Assembly: GCF_016908295.1 (NCBI RefSeq)
Contig: NZ_JAFBDO010000001.1
Coordinates: forward strand, 62,001-126,000
Source of the DNA: Thalassobacillus pellis
GTDB taxonomy: Bacteria > Bacillota > Bacilli > Bacillales > Halobacillaceae
DNA length: 64,000 nucleotides
Reading direction: 5' to 3'
Shown: positions 35,270 through 44,154 of the stretch, piece after piece
Layout of the letters: every line of letters starts with the position of its first letter
Position numbering within the stretch: the first letter of the stretch is position 1
The notes under the pieces: model-generated
Databases searched by the model: none
Told to the model about the DNA's origin: nothing
What the model saw: the letters and a program-made list of their open reading frames with translations, nothing else
Program-made: the position numbers and the translations under genes

Positions 35270-36388
35270 TTAATTGATAATGCCATGCTGCTGAATGACA
35301 ATTTCAATGTCAGGATTGAAAGTTACATTTTCCAGATAATTCTTTTTATCAAGCTGCTTCCATACATCTGGATAATAGGCGGCAACCCTACGTCCGATTC
35401 CGAATACATCACTATTTGTATCCTTGAGCTTGGCGAAAATTTCTTCAGATTTTTGGGTCAGCTGTTTTTTGAGTTCTTTCTTTATTTTCTTTACCTCTTT
35501 TACAGTTTCCAAATGGTTTTTAGGGTATTCGATGACATCCACCCGCATATGCAGCTTAATGTCAGCAGTTACATTAGAACCTGAAGTAGTCACATTGATC
35601 CTGCTATTTGATCTATACACGTGGATAGTTGCATAGTTCATAATTCGTTGTTTTCCATCTTCTCGGACTTTGAAAGTCATTCTGGCTGTTTTACCCTTCT
35701 GACCGTTTAACAGCATCATTAAAACTGCTTCTTCCTGATCTAAATCTTTCCCTGTATAAGATCTTTCATTGAACAAGGCAAGCCCATCATACTCAATTAA
35801 ACTTGCCTCCTCATTTACTCGAAGTAGTGGCAGGACAAAATCCTGCCCAGGCTCAAACATCTCCGCACAAATCAACTGTAGATTTTCGCCTGGAGAATGA
35901 GTAGTATTTTCCATTGCTTGTAATAGTCCACCAAGATATTTGCTAATTCTTGATTCCTGCTCAATTTTCAATCGGATAGCTTCCGATGCTTCCCCTTTAA
36001 CGACAGCGATTTTTGCATTTAAATTACTTCGAGGATCACGATAGAAGACATCAAGAGGTGGATAAAGATCCTGCTTTGCCAGCTCTTCTCCTACTAAAAG
36101 AACTTCAAGCTTTGATGCAGCAAAGGAATTGGATATTTTCCGGTCTATTTTATCCCTGGTATCCCTTGGAGTACGACCAATGGCAGAAACTACCTGGATT
36201 CGCTCCTGTCCGGCCCCGTCACTGCTTCTGAGAATTGTCGGAAGCGAAACGGTCGTATTGATTTGTCCATCTTCCATCAGATCAAACCCTGCCGTCAGAA
36301 CGAGTTTCACGTTTTTAAAATTTCGTTGATCCCAACAGCCCGTTAATAGGATGATGCATATTATCACAAGCCACCCCTTTTTTAACAT
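35270..36388 (-). CDS. Ger(x)C family spore germination lipoprotein
   Basis: 372 residues with a lipoprotein signal: KKGWLVIICIILLTGCWDQRN, lipidated Cys in LTGC followed by the WDQR typical of the family. The mature part has the Ger(x)C domains (LVEDG-type strands, GRTPRDTRDKI, DPEIEIVIQ-like end). It is the C subunit of a nutrient germinant receptor at the spore inner membrane and is coupled by a 7-base overlap to the GerB-type gene. Third gene of a three-gene operon. Confidence 0.9.
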   Translation of the reverse strand: MLKKGWLVIICIILLTGCWDQRNFKNVKLVLTAGFDLMEDGQINTTVSLPTILRSSDGAGQERIQVVSAIGRTPRDTRDKIDRKISNSFAASKLEVLLVGEELAKQDLYPPLDVFYRDPRSNLNAKIAVVKGEASEAIRLKIEQESRISKYLGGLLQAMENTTHSPGENLQLICAEMFEPGQDFVLPLLRVNEEASLIEYDGLALFNERSYTGKDLDQEEAVLMMLLNGQKGKTARMTFKVREDGKQRIMNYATIHVYRSNSRINVTTSGSNVTADIKLHMRVDVIEYPKNHLETVKEVKKIKKELKKQLTQKSEEIFAKLKDTNSDVFGIGRRVAAYYPDVWKQLDKKNYLENVTFNPDIEIVIQQHGIIN

Positions 36389-37557
36389 GAGCTTTCACTT
36401 CCTTGTTCCTTCTTTTTTCTGACCCAGGCAATGATTAAAATGAAAATAGGAAGAATACCGGAAAAGAGATATCCCCCTCGGGAAATCCAGGTGCTAAACT
36501 TTATAATCGATTCCTCCTCATTCCCAGGTAAAAATGTCACAAATAAAATAAGAAAGGCTGAAACAATAAGTGCCGGAAGCTGCCTTTTCGCATTAAACAG
36601 CGAGCTGAAACCTATTCCGGACATGTAGAGATAGCTTGTAAATGAGGTAGTGACCGAAACTATCCATATGGAAAGGAAAAACAAGTCAATCCTGCTTACC
36701 ACCGTAAATTCAAAGGCCTTTAACATGTATAAAAGTGGTGCAGGCACTAACTTCAGCTCTTCCGATCCAAAAAATGTAAAACTGATAAAAACCGTGAAAA
36801 GGTAAAAAAATAAAACAAATCCATGTGCAGTCATTATCGTCCACAGTTTTTCTTTATCCGTTCCTTTAACGACTGGGTAAACCAGTAATATAACTACAAA
36901 ACCCAGAAAAGAAATAGCCCCAGCATTCATACCTTGTAAGATTTTCATAATGCCTTCCGTGCCTATCGGAAACAAATAAATCAGCTGTATTTCTCTCAAT
37001 ACGTAACTGAACCCTATGATCAGAAATACCAACAGCACGGATAAGATCGTATAAACTCGAGCAAGTACTGTAATGGAACTGGAAGCTATATAAAGACCGG
37101 CAAGAATCATGAGAACGATCAGCACAGACCGAGGTGTCAACGGTAAGATCCAGATGTTGATCATCCGAACATAGAGTATAAGCACCAGTGACGCCACAAA
37201 GATAAAATAAACAGAGTACATTAAGGATACACATTTCCCAAGGAATTTTCCTAACAAAATTCCTATATAATCAAATAGATGCTTGTCGGGAAACCGCTTA
37301 GCAAGCAGCCAGATTAAAATAAGCAGCACTGCAATAACTAGCCCCGCCCCAATGAGAGAAATCCAACCGTCCTTTCCGGCAGCTTTATGCAAATCATAGG
37401 GCAGGGATAAAATCCCTACCCCGATCTGGGTCTGAATAATAACGAAGAAGAATTGCCTGCGGGAGAGTTTCTGTTTCTTTTGATTTTTCTGATTACCGTT
37501 TGGCCGACTGGTATTAGTTCGTGGTTGAGAATTATTTCCTCTTCTGCTGTCTTTCAA
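36382..37557 (-). CDS. GerB-type (GRKB) spore germination permease
   Basis: 391 residues, ten membrane helices of the APC-like spore germination permease family (VIIQTQIGVGILSLPYDLHKAAGKDGWIS at the first helix). The germinant is thought to bind this B subunit. The N-terminal 32 residues (PRTNTSRPNGNQKNQKKQKLSRR) form an unusually long polar, Asn/Lys-rich extension, normally just a few residues in GerAB/GerBB. It overlaps the upstream A gene by 26 bases. Confidence 0.9.
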   Translation of the reverse strand: MKDSRRGNNSQPRTNTSRPNGNQKNQKKQKLSRRQFFFVIIQTQIGVGILSLPYDLHKAAGKDGWISLIGAGLVIAVLLILIWLLAKRFPDKHLFDYIGILLGKFLGKCVSLMYSVYFIFVASLVLILYVRMINIWILPLTPRSVLIVLMILAGLYIASSSITVLARVYTILSVLLVFLIIGFSYVLREIQLIYLFPIGTEGIMKILQGMNAGAISFLGFVVILLVYPVVKGTDKEKLWTIMTAHGFVLFFYLFTVFISFTFFGSEELKLVPAPLLYMLKAFEFTVVSRIDLFFLSIWIVSVTTSFTSYLYMSGIGFSSLFNAKRQLPALIVSAFLILFVTFLPGNEEESIIKFSTWISRGGYLFSGILPIFILIIAWVRKKKEQGSESSC

Positions 37558-39076
37558 TTTTCGTCCACTCCCTTGATTCCCCTATAGCTTTTGATTTCAC
37601 AGGTTTTGCATCTTTTGGTCTCTTATCAAGCCAGAATAATGGCAACCGGACGAAAGTGTCTTTTAAGTCCTTAATCCGTAATGGAGCAACTGGAGCAAAG
37701 TAAGGAGTTCCAAAGGATTCCAGTTTGCAGAGATGAATCAAGATGAAGAGCATACCGAACACGATTCCCACAAACCCAAGTGTTCCTGCAAAAAATATCA
37801 GTGGAAACGTTAGTATTCTTAAGGTCGTACTCAACTCATAGGACGGCACCACAAAAGACGCAATGGCAGTCAATGCTACAACGATTACCATCAAATTAGA
37901 AATCAAACCAGCCTGCACTACAGCATCACCAATAACGAGACCACCGACAATACCGATGGTCTGCCCAATCGGCTGAGGCAGTCTGATCCCTGATTCACGG
38001 ATAAGTTCCACAATAATTACCATGATCAGGGCTTCAACAATTGGCGGATAAGCGATTTCGTTTATCGAGCCTTTAACAGGCAATATCAAATCATCAGGTA
38101 ACACTTCATAATGAAAACCGATTATGGCAATATAGAATGCCGGTAATCCGATAGCGATGATAAAACTCATCAGCCGGATAAGCCGGATGAATGTACCTGA
38201 GATCCATCTGGAATTATAATCATCCGGAGACTGATAGAACATAAAAAAAGTTACAGGTAAAACCAAGGCAGTAGGGCTTCCTTCAGCCATGAGAAGAACA
38301 CGCCCATCCATAAGATTAGCAACAGCCCGGTCAGGTCGTTCAGTACTCATCATCTGCGGAAACGGTGAAAAAGGTGCATCTTCAATGAATTCTTCCATGT
38401 ATCCCGGACTGAAAATGGCATCTGAGGTCACGGATTTAATTCGATTTGTCACTTGTTCGATAATGTTTGGGTCTGCTATACCATCCATAAATGCAAGGAC
38501 TATATTCGTATTGGTTTTTTTTCCAACCCTGAAATATTGGAAGGTCAAATCACGATGCATCAGCCGCTTCCTGATTAAATTGATATTTATCATGACGTTT
38601 TCTACAAAACCTTCATGGGACCCACGTACAACTCTCTCGTTTATAGGTTCCTCTACTGAACGATTGAATTGGGAGGTAACTTCAAATTGCGTGAGTGTCG
38701 TACTTCCCTCCTGGACATACACTGCATGACCGGTAAGAAGCGTTTTCAGTGCCTCTTCAAGATTTTCCGTATGCTTGCCATGAGGGAGGTCAAGAACCTC
38801 CTCCCATCTCCCTGATTCAATTTGAGAGAAAATTTTCTTCTGAAGCTTTTCCTGATCCGCAAGGGACTCATAGTACAGAAGAGCGGCTTTGCCATCATTC
38901 AAGATTCTAACCTTTAAATCGCTGCTATTTTTTAATGCTTTAGTCAGATAGTCGATATTTGCAGACAGTTTTAAAAAACTCGGCTGCTGAGGCTCCTTCA
39001 CAGAAGGACCGGATGCCTTTTCTTGTTGTCCTTCACCAGTCTGGAAAATTTTTCTGAAAAAGCCCATGGCACTCAC
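37532..39076 (-). CDS. GerA-family spore germination protein (A subunit)
   Basis: 514 residues: cytosolic N-terminal domain (residues 1-290, with REVVRGSHEGFVENVMININLIRKR-like core: RVVRGSHEGFVEN) and five to six membrane helices in the C-terminal half (PPIVEALIMVIIVELIRESGIRLP). A subunits form the ion channel of germinant receptors. First gene of the operon A-B-C. ATG at 39076 follows AGGGGCGG. The ligand of this receptor cannot be read from sequence. Confidence 0.92.
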   Translation of the reverse strand: MSAMGFFRKIFQTGEGQQEKASGPSVKEPQQPSFLKLSANIDYLTKALKNSSDLKVRILNDGKAALLYYESLADQEKLQKKIFSQIESGRWEEVLDLPHGKHTENLEEALKTLLTGHAVYVQEGSTTLTQFEVTSQFNRSVEEPINERVVRGSHEGFVENVMININLIRKRLMHRDLTFQYFRVGKKTNTNIVLAFMDGIADPNIIEQVTNRIKSVTSDAIFSPGYMEEFIEDAPFSPFPQMMSTERPDRAVANLMDGRVLLMAEGSPTALVLPVTFFMFYQSPDDYNSRWISGTFIRLIRLMSFIIAIGLPAFYIAIIGFHYEVLPDDLILPVKGSINEIAYPPIVEALIMVIIVELIRESGIRLPQPIGQTIGIVGGLVIGDAVVQAGLISNLMVIVVALTAIASFVVPSYELSTTLRILTFPLIFFAGTLGFVGIVFGMLFILIHLCKLESFGTPYFAPVAPLRIKDLKDTFVRLPLFWLDKRPKDAKPVKSKAIGESREWTKIERQQKRK

Positions 39077-39154
39077 CGCCCCTGTAAACGTAGTGTTTCT
39101 TAGTATGAGCGTAATTGGTCGATTTACTCTATTTTGGAAAAATCTTTTGCAAGA

Positions 39155-39335
39155 ACTAAAGCGTAAGTGCCTTGGTCACCCCCGACAAGCTTAAGAAAAG
39201 ACTCGCCGTGACGGGCTTTGTCACAGAGAGGATTGACTTAAAACCTCGAGGGGGTAGGCGCTGAAGCTGGATGAGACTAAAGCGTAAGCGCCTCGTCCAC
39301 CCCCGACAAGCTTAAGACAAGACTCATTCAGACGG
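39155..39335. repeat. One full and one truncated copy of the ~121-bp repeat
   Basis: 39155-39274 is a full copy (AAAGCGTAAGTGCCTTGG to GGCGCTGAAGCTGGATGA); 39275-39335 is the left half of a second copy that breaks off after AAGACAAGACTC. They fill most of the gap between proC and the germination operon. Confidence 0.75.
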
Positions 39336-39379
39336 TCCCGATATGTTCATTTATTGTCCATTTTTAATTTCGGTACAAA

Positions 39380-39409
39380 TTAAAAAGCACTCCAATTTAA
39401 TGGAGTGCT
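39380..39409 (-). terminator. Terminator downstream of proC
   Basis: Stem AGCACTCCA / TGGAGTGCT with six-base loop followed by TTTTTAATT on the minus strand, about 110 bases after the proC stop. Confidence 0.75.
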
Positions 39410-39519
39410 CAACCTGTAAAGAAAGCCCTATTTTTCTTATGCTATTTTTGGTCACCGGAAGCTGGCGACCCTTTGGATTTCCTTACCATGGTAAAATAAC
39501 CCGTTACTTGCTTAATCGG

Positions 39520-40329
39520 TCATTCATTCGACAATGCTCTCGCTCTTTTTGTACAGGCATCCATGGCCTTAATAACTGCATTACGGAAGTTCTCACTTTC
39601 GAGTGTGGTCACCGCTTCAATCGTTGACCCTCCCGGGGTACATACATCATCTTTCAGCTTACCTGGATGTTCACCAGTTTCAAGCACCATTTTCGCTGCT
39701 CCCAGCACAGCTTGGGATGCAAGCTTGTACGCTTGCTGCCGGGGAATCTTTTGTTGGACAGCGGCATCTGCCATCGCTTCAATGAACATATACACATATG
39801 CCGGAGCAGAACCACTGATAGCAGGAATTGCATCCATCAGTTCTTCTTTTATGATTTCCGCTTTACCGAAGCTTTCGAAGATTCTTATCACTTCTTCCAT
39901 TTCGTCTTCTTCAACGAAATCATTCGGGCAAAGGACACTCATACCCTCCCCGACGAGTGATGGAGTATTCGGCATTGAACGCACCACTTTGACTTTATGA
40001 TCAAAGGAATTTTTCATTTTATCCAAAGTTATACCTGCTGCAATTGTAATGATGACAGCATCCTCTTTCACATACGAGCGTATTTCCTGAATGATACCTT
40101 CGTACAAATAAGGTTTGATAGCCAAAAATAAAATATCGCTCTCACTGGCAACCTGCTTGTTGTCATGAGTAGTATCGATCTCGTATTTTTCAGCAGCATC
40201 ATCGATGGTTTCATCTGTGACAGCGGTAGCTGCAATTTGTCCAGGTTTTACGATTCCGTTAGCAAGCATTCCCTGGATCATAGCTGTCGCCATATTGCCA
40301 CAGCCAATAAAGCCGATTTGCTTATCCAT
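39520..40329 (-). CDS. proC: Pyrroline-5-carboxylate reductase ProC
   Basis: 269 residues. It catalyses the last step of proline synthesis, NADPH-dependent. Rossmann loop GFIGCGNMATAMIQG (residues 5-19), substrate domain SGSAPAYVYMFIEAMADAAV and the C-terminal signature CTPGGSTIEAV. The ribosome site AAGGAGAG precedes ATG. A SigA promoter (TTGTTA-18-TATAAT) lies at 40365-40394, with no T-box leader. Proline is a compatible solute in many halotolerant Bacilli. Confidence 0.93.
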   Translation of the reverse strand: MDKQIGFIGCGNMATAMIQGMLANGIVKPGQIAATAVTDETIDDAAEKYEIDTTHDNKQVASESDILFLAIKPYLYEGIIQEIRSYVKEDAVIITIAAGITLDKMKNSFDHKVKVVRSMPNTPSLVGEGMSVLCPNDFVEEDEMEEVIRIFESFGKAEIIKEELMDAIPAISGSAPAYVYMFIEAMADAAVQQKIPRQQAYKLASQAVLGAAKMVLETGEHPGKLKDDVCTPGGSTIEAVTTLESENFRNAVIKAMDACTKRARALSNE

Positions 40330-40364
40330 TTTGACCGACTCTCCTTCCGTTCATACGTTTTTCC

Positions 40365-40394
40365 ATTATAGAATAAGTAAGCGTTCTTTAACAA
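40365..40394 (-). promoter_or_regulatory. SigA promoter of proC
   Basis: TTGTTA, 18 bases, TATAAT on the minus strand, 36 bases from the ATG. The rest of the gap (40395-40627) shows no supportable gene. Confidence 0.65.
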
Positions 40395-40627
40395 TTATTA
40401 ATTTATGTTGAATCGACAATATTCGTTGCATCTCTGGTTTCTATACTATTCCCTTGAAGGGATAAAAATACCTTCAGTTGCAGCTGATAAATTTATGTCG
40501 AATGAAAACATTGGAAATATAAGCATGTTTTTCTTAGAAAAGGTTTACAAATCCACTTCTGTTCATTATAATAAAGCATGTAATGTTCATATCATAGCGA
40601 TTCACCAAAAATATCATAGCTGCTACG

Positions 40628-40658
40628 AGAAAAGCCGAGCTGGTTAAGCTCGGCTTTT
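40628..40658 (-). terminator. Terminator of the K+/H+ antiporter gene
   Basis: Stem AAAAGCCGAGC / GCTCGGCTTTT overlapping the stop codon, followed by CTCG; the A/T runs are part of the stem. Confidence 0.7.
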
Positions 40659-42161
40659 CTCGTTATTGTCCCCCACCTCTTCATCCGTGCCTTTTACTGC
40701 TCTCAGCAGATTCTGTACTTTCTTTTTCGCCCCTTTACTTACTGTTACATAAAGTGTATCTCCTGCATGGATTTCGGTCTGGCCATATGGAGTGATTAGA
40801 TCACCATCGCGAATAATCGCATTGATTAATGCCTTATCAGGAAAATCAAGATTCTCAAGTGTTTCACCTACGATGTAGTTGTTTTCGGTAACCTCATATT
40901 CCAGCATTTCCACATTCGCCTTCCCAATCGAAATCACTTCAAGGGAATGAATCGGGTTGACCGTTTTGTCCGATACAAGGTGCAGCTTCTCCGCCAGCCA
41001 GGTGATGGATGAACCCTGAATGAGTGCTGACAATAAGACAATGAAAAAGACCATATTAAAAAAGATCTGGCTATTTTCAATTCCTGCAAGCATTGGAAAG
41101 ATAGCCAGAACGATCGGAACAGCACCACGCAAACCAGCCCAGGAAAGAAAAACCTTTTCTTTATTGGTAAATTTAAAAAATATTAAGCTGATATAAGTAG
41201 CAATCGGTCTGGCAACGAACATTAGGGCAAAGGACAGAAGCAGACCTTTTCCCATAAGTTCGATCGTAAACACGTCAGATGGGAATACGAACAAACCAAG
41301 GATGATGAACATAAGAATTTGTGCCATCCATCCGAAGCCTTCATTAAAACGTAAAATCGAATAACGGTAAGCAAGCTCCGCATTGCCTATCACTACTGCA
41401 GTTATGTATACTGCCAGCAAACCACTTGCCTGAAATAAAGAAGCGATACTATAGGACATAAGCGCAAAGGCTAGTGCGAATAATGGATAAAGACCGCTTG
41501 AGTCCAGATTAATCCGATTCAATGACATGCTTCCTATATACCCAAGCAACAGACCAACTACAAGTCCGGCGCCCATTTGCCAAAAGAAGCTGCCGATCAA
41601 GGCCCATATATTCGTAGCATCTCCTGTTAAGAGCTGAATGAATGTTATCGTCAGGAAAACTGCCATAGGATCGTTTGTGCCTGACTCTGCTTCAAGCGTA
41701 GATTCCAGTTTGTTGCGGATGTTTTTACCTTTTAGAACTGCAAAAACTGCTGCAGCATCGGTAGAACCGACAATGGACCCAATCAAGAACGCCTCCATCC
41801 AGGAAATATCCAGAACTAATTTCGCAAATAGAGCAACAATCCCGGAAGTTAACAGCACACCAAGGGAGGCCAGCGTAACAGAAGGAGATACCACTGGCTT
41901 GATAGAATCCCATTTTGTGAGCATACCACCTTCAAAAAGTATGATGACAAGCGCGATGACTCCGACTATCTGAGCAACTTCTGCATTATCAAAATAAATA
42001 ATTTTCAATCCGTCTGAGCCAACCACCATTCCTACAATAATAAATAAAACAAGGGATGGAACGCCAAGCCTTGAGGAGAATTTGGTGACAATGACACTGA
42101 TAATCAATAATAATGCCATCAAAAAGATGAATTGGTTGGATTCAAGAATCTCTTGTATCAA
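40644..42161 (-). CDS. Potassium/proton antiporter, NhaP2/CvrA-type (CPA1 with RCK_C)
   Basis: 505 residues, TTG start after GAAGGACG. Twelve to thirteen membrane helices of the CPA1 family with the ESGTNDPMAV core (Asn-Asp pair) and GLRGAVPIVLA, followed by a cytosolic TrkA-C/RCK_C domain (about 405-480: EYEVTENNYIVGETLENLDFP, GDTLYVTVSKG) that binds regulatory ligands. Family members exchange K+ or Na+ for H+, important for pH and osmotic balance. Single gene; start codon choice is moderate because no ATG with a site exists. Confidence 0.87.
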   Translation of the reverse strand: MIQEILESNQFIFLMALLLIISVIVTKFSSRLGVPSLVLFIIVGMVVGSDGLKIIYFDNAEVAQIVGVIALVIILFEGGMLTKWDSIKPVVSPSVTLASLGVLLTSGIVALFAKLVLDISWMEAFLIGSIVGSTDAAAVFAVLKGKNIRNKLESTLEAESGTNDPMAVFLTITFIQLLTGDATNIWALIGSFFWQMGAGLVVGLLLGYIGSMSLNRINLDSSGLYPLFALAFALMSYSIASLFQASGLLAVYITAVVIGNAELAYRYSILRFNEGFGWMAQILMFIILGLFVFPSDVFTIELMGKGLLLSFALMFVARPIATYISLIFFKFTNKEKVFLSWAGLRGAVPIVLAIFPMLAGIENSQIFFNMVFFIVLLSALIQGSSITWLAEKLHLVSDKTVNPIHSLEVISIGKANVEMLEYEVTENNYIVGETLENLDFPDKALINAIIRDGDLITPYGQTEIHAGDTLYVTVSKGAKKKVQNLLRAVKGTDEEVGDNNEKSRA

Positions 42162-42242
42162 TCGACCACGTCCTTCATAAATTACGACTACTAATAATTA
42201 TAACTTCTCATCCTATATTTTTGAAAAAATTGAACTTTGATA

Positions 42243-42330
42243 TCAGCTGGAAGCCCCCGACATTCTTAGGCTAAGCCTGGGAAGCTTTCTAAAGATTGCT
42301 TCAAAAGCTATCTGGAGGCTTCTAGTTTTG
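42243..42330. repeat. Imperfect inverted repeat
   Basis: Arms AGCTGGAAGCC and CTGGAGGCTTCTAG surround GGCTAAGCC and GAAGCTTTC pairs; no coding potential. It lies upstream of yhbH's neighbour, between two minus-strand genes. Confidence 0.35.
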
Positions 42331-42342
42331 TAATGCTTATAT

Positions 42343-42377
42343 AAAAAGAAAAAAACCAGCTCAGAGTTGAGCTGGTT
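42343..42377 (-). terminator. Terminator of yhbH
   Basis: Stem AACCAGCTCA / TTGAGCTGGTT with a three-base loop followed by TTTTTTTC on the minus strand. Confidence 0.85.
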
Positions 42378-43555
42378 CATACGGGTAATTTATCTTCTTC
42401 TTTACCTTCTTCACTCAAAAACTTCTGCATTGCATAAAGCACGTCAGCTTTCTTTCTAAGAACATAATAACGGAATTTCGGATGTTCAATCTTTTTATAT
42501 ACCTGCATCAGGCTCGAATGACGATTATACTGGTTGACTTCGCCATAGCCGAACAGACTCGATACTTTCACCAATTGCTCAATCATCTGCAGGCAGCGTT
42601 TGTTATCAGATGTCAGATTGTCACCGTCTGAAAAATGGAAAGGATATATATTATAGCGAGATGGTGAATATTTTTCATCAATCAATTCAAGCGCTTTCCG
42701 ATAGGCAGAAGAACATATGGTACCGCCGCTTTCACCTTTTGAGAAAAAATCGTCTTCGCTTACGACTTTGGCTTCGGTATGGTGGGCAATGAATTCTATA
42801 TCTACCGTCTCATATTTCGATTTCAAGAAGCGGTTCATCCAGAAAAAGAAACTCCTGGCCATATATTTTTCCCAAAGTCCCATGGAGCCACTCGTATCCA
42901 TCATCGCGATAACCACTGCTTTTGACTCCGGTTTTACGACATCATTCCATGTTTTATAACGGACATCCTCCGGGTAAATCGGTGCAAAAGACGATGTTCC
43001 CTTCATGGCATTGCGTTTGAAAGCCTCGAGCATCGTACGTCTTTTGTCAATGTTACCTGTCAGCCCGATTTTCCTGACATCACTGAACTCTATATCGGTT
43101 GTCACAATATTATCTTTTTCCTTTTCTTCCAGATTCGGAAGCTTCAGCTCGCTGAATAGCGCTTCTTCCAGTTCAGCAAGGCTTACTTCTGCTTCATAAT
43201 AATCCTCGCCTGCCTGGTCGCCGGCTCCTTGACCTTTACCAGCACCTTTATCTGCGGAACCATCTCTTGCCACCACATCACCAACTTGACTGTCTCCATC
43301 ACCTTGCCCGACATGCTTATTCTTGTCATGATTGTACCTTATCTTATACTCATCCAAGGAACGAATCGGAATTTTAACAACATGCTTCCCTTTTGACATG
43401 ATGATATTTTCTTCGGTAATCAAATCAGGGAGTTGATTTTTCATGGCCTCCTGAACTTTTTCCTGATGGCGCTTCTGGTCGTCATATCCTTTTCGGTGGA
43501 GGGACCAATTTTCTTCTGCAATCACAAAATTCTTATTCTCTTCAGCCAACGTCAT
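42377..43555 (-). CDS. yhbH: YhbH (UPF0229) sporulation/stress protein
   Basis: 392 residues with a basic N-terminal region ([20 protein letters not shown]), a Gly/Asp-rich linker ([22 protein letters not shown]) and a VWA-like domain whose MIDAS motif is visible as MMDTSGSMG. This is the YhbH/YeaH family, always associated with the PrkA kinase; here prkA is 6 kb away on the same strand. B. subtilis yhbH is sporulation-controlled. Ribosome site GAGGGGATGACG before the ATG. Confidence 0.92.
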   Translation of the reverse strand: MTLAEENKNFVIAEENWSLHRKGYDDQKRHQEKVQEAMKNQLPDLITEENIIMSKGKHVVKIPIRSLDEYKIRYNHDKNKHVGQGDGDSQVGDVVARDGSADKGAGKGQGAGDQAGEDYYEAEVSLAELEEALFSELKLPNLEEKEKDNIVTTDIEFSDVRKIGLTGNIDKRRTMLEAFKRNAMKGTSSFAPIYPEDVRYKTWNDVVKPESKAVVIAMMDTSGSMGLWEKYMARSFFFWMNRFLKSKYETVDIEFIAHHTEAKVVSEDDFFSKGESGGTICSSAYRKALELIDEKYSPSRYNIYPFHFSDGDNLTSDNKRCLQMIEQLVKVSSLFGYGEVNQYNRHSSLMQVYKKIEHPKFRYYVLRKKADVLYAMQKFLSEEGKEEDKLPV

Positions 43556-43701
43556 CCCCTCCTGCTATAGTATTACTCTATACTATGCAGGTTTGTCGAT
43601 TTTGATTAAATATTCAGAATATTAACTTGTAAAAATAGATGGTATATCTAACAGACAGCCTCTACGACAGGGATACGGCTGTCTGTTAAACACATTCTGT
43701 T

Positions 43702-43947
43702 TCAATTGTTCCTATCATTTTCCTCATCTTCCTGCTCTGCTTTGAACTGTGTCAAAAGGTCATCACTTGCCTTAGCTTCAGTGGTGACTTCCGTAACTCC
43801 TAAAAACGACCAGCCATTGACTTCCACCCATTCCATGAACTCTTCCAGAAACTGTTCGTGCGTGATATCAATATTATAGATAGCACCATTGATGGCAATC
43901 GTTTTCTTAGGATACAACACCATATTAAACGACTTTGGGGACTTCAT
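43702..43947 (-). CDS. Conserved-looking 81-residue protein of unknown function
   Basis: 81 residues, strong GGAGGTGGGCCAAC site before ATG. A beta-rich N-terminus (FNMVLYPKKTIAINGAIYNIDIT) leads to a helix (EQFLEEFMEWVEVNGWSFLG) and an acidic tail (QAEQEDEEND-like end). I do not recognise a family. A 43652-43689 hairpin (ACAGACAGCC / GGCTGTCTGT) follows, without a U-run. It is monocistronic between odhB and yhbH. Confidence 0.6.
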   Translation of the reverse strand: MKSPKSFNMVLYPKKTIAINGAIYNIDITHEQFLEEFMEWVEVNGWSFLGVTEVTTEAKASDDLLTQFKAEQEDEENDRNN

Positions 43948-43964
43948 GTTGGCCCACCTCCGTA

Positions 43965-44103
43965 TTTTTATTCTTTTCTATGTATAAGGAAAACTCGCAT
44001 TCACTCGATCTTCTGTAAATGCGTTAGTTTTTCTTATACTTGGAACTTAAAAATTCTCATTGAAAAGCTTCATTGCAAAATTTTATGATTTTTTGAGTAT
44101 AAA
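43965..44103. repeat. Dispersed repeat, copy 2 (partner at 15198-15300)
   Basis: Contains TATAAGGAAAAC..CGCATT paired with AATGCG..TTTTTCTTATA and then CTTATACTTGGAACTTAAAA, GAAAAGCTTC, AAATTTTATG and GAGTATAAAAAA, in the same order as at 15.2 kb. Non-coding. Confidence 0.55.
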
Positions 44104-44147
44104 AAAGGGGCTGTCCCCTATGTGACTTCGTTTCCGGGACAGCCCCT
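44099..44147 (-). terminator. Terminator of odhAB
   Basis: A 12-bp perfect stem AGGGGCTGTCCC / GGGACAGCCCCT with TTTTTTATA on the minus strand, seven bases after the odhB stop. Confidence 0.9.
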
Positions 44148-44154
44148 GCCATAA

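Noticed and set aside
39421..39500. Region after proC considered as a riboswitch (GGTCACC..GGCGACC hairpin).
   Set aside because: It lies downstream of proC and in front of no gene on either strand that needs it; matches no riboswitch core I know.
40405..40647. Plus-strand frame of 80 codons in the gap before proC.
   Set aside because: No ribosome site, no protein-like composition, and it runs into the antiporter terminator.
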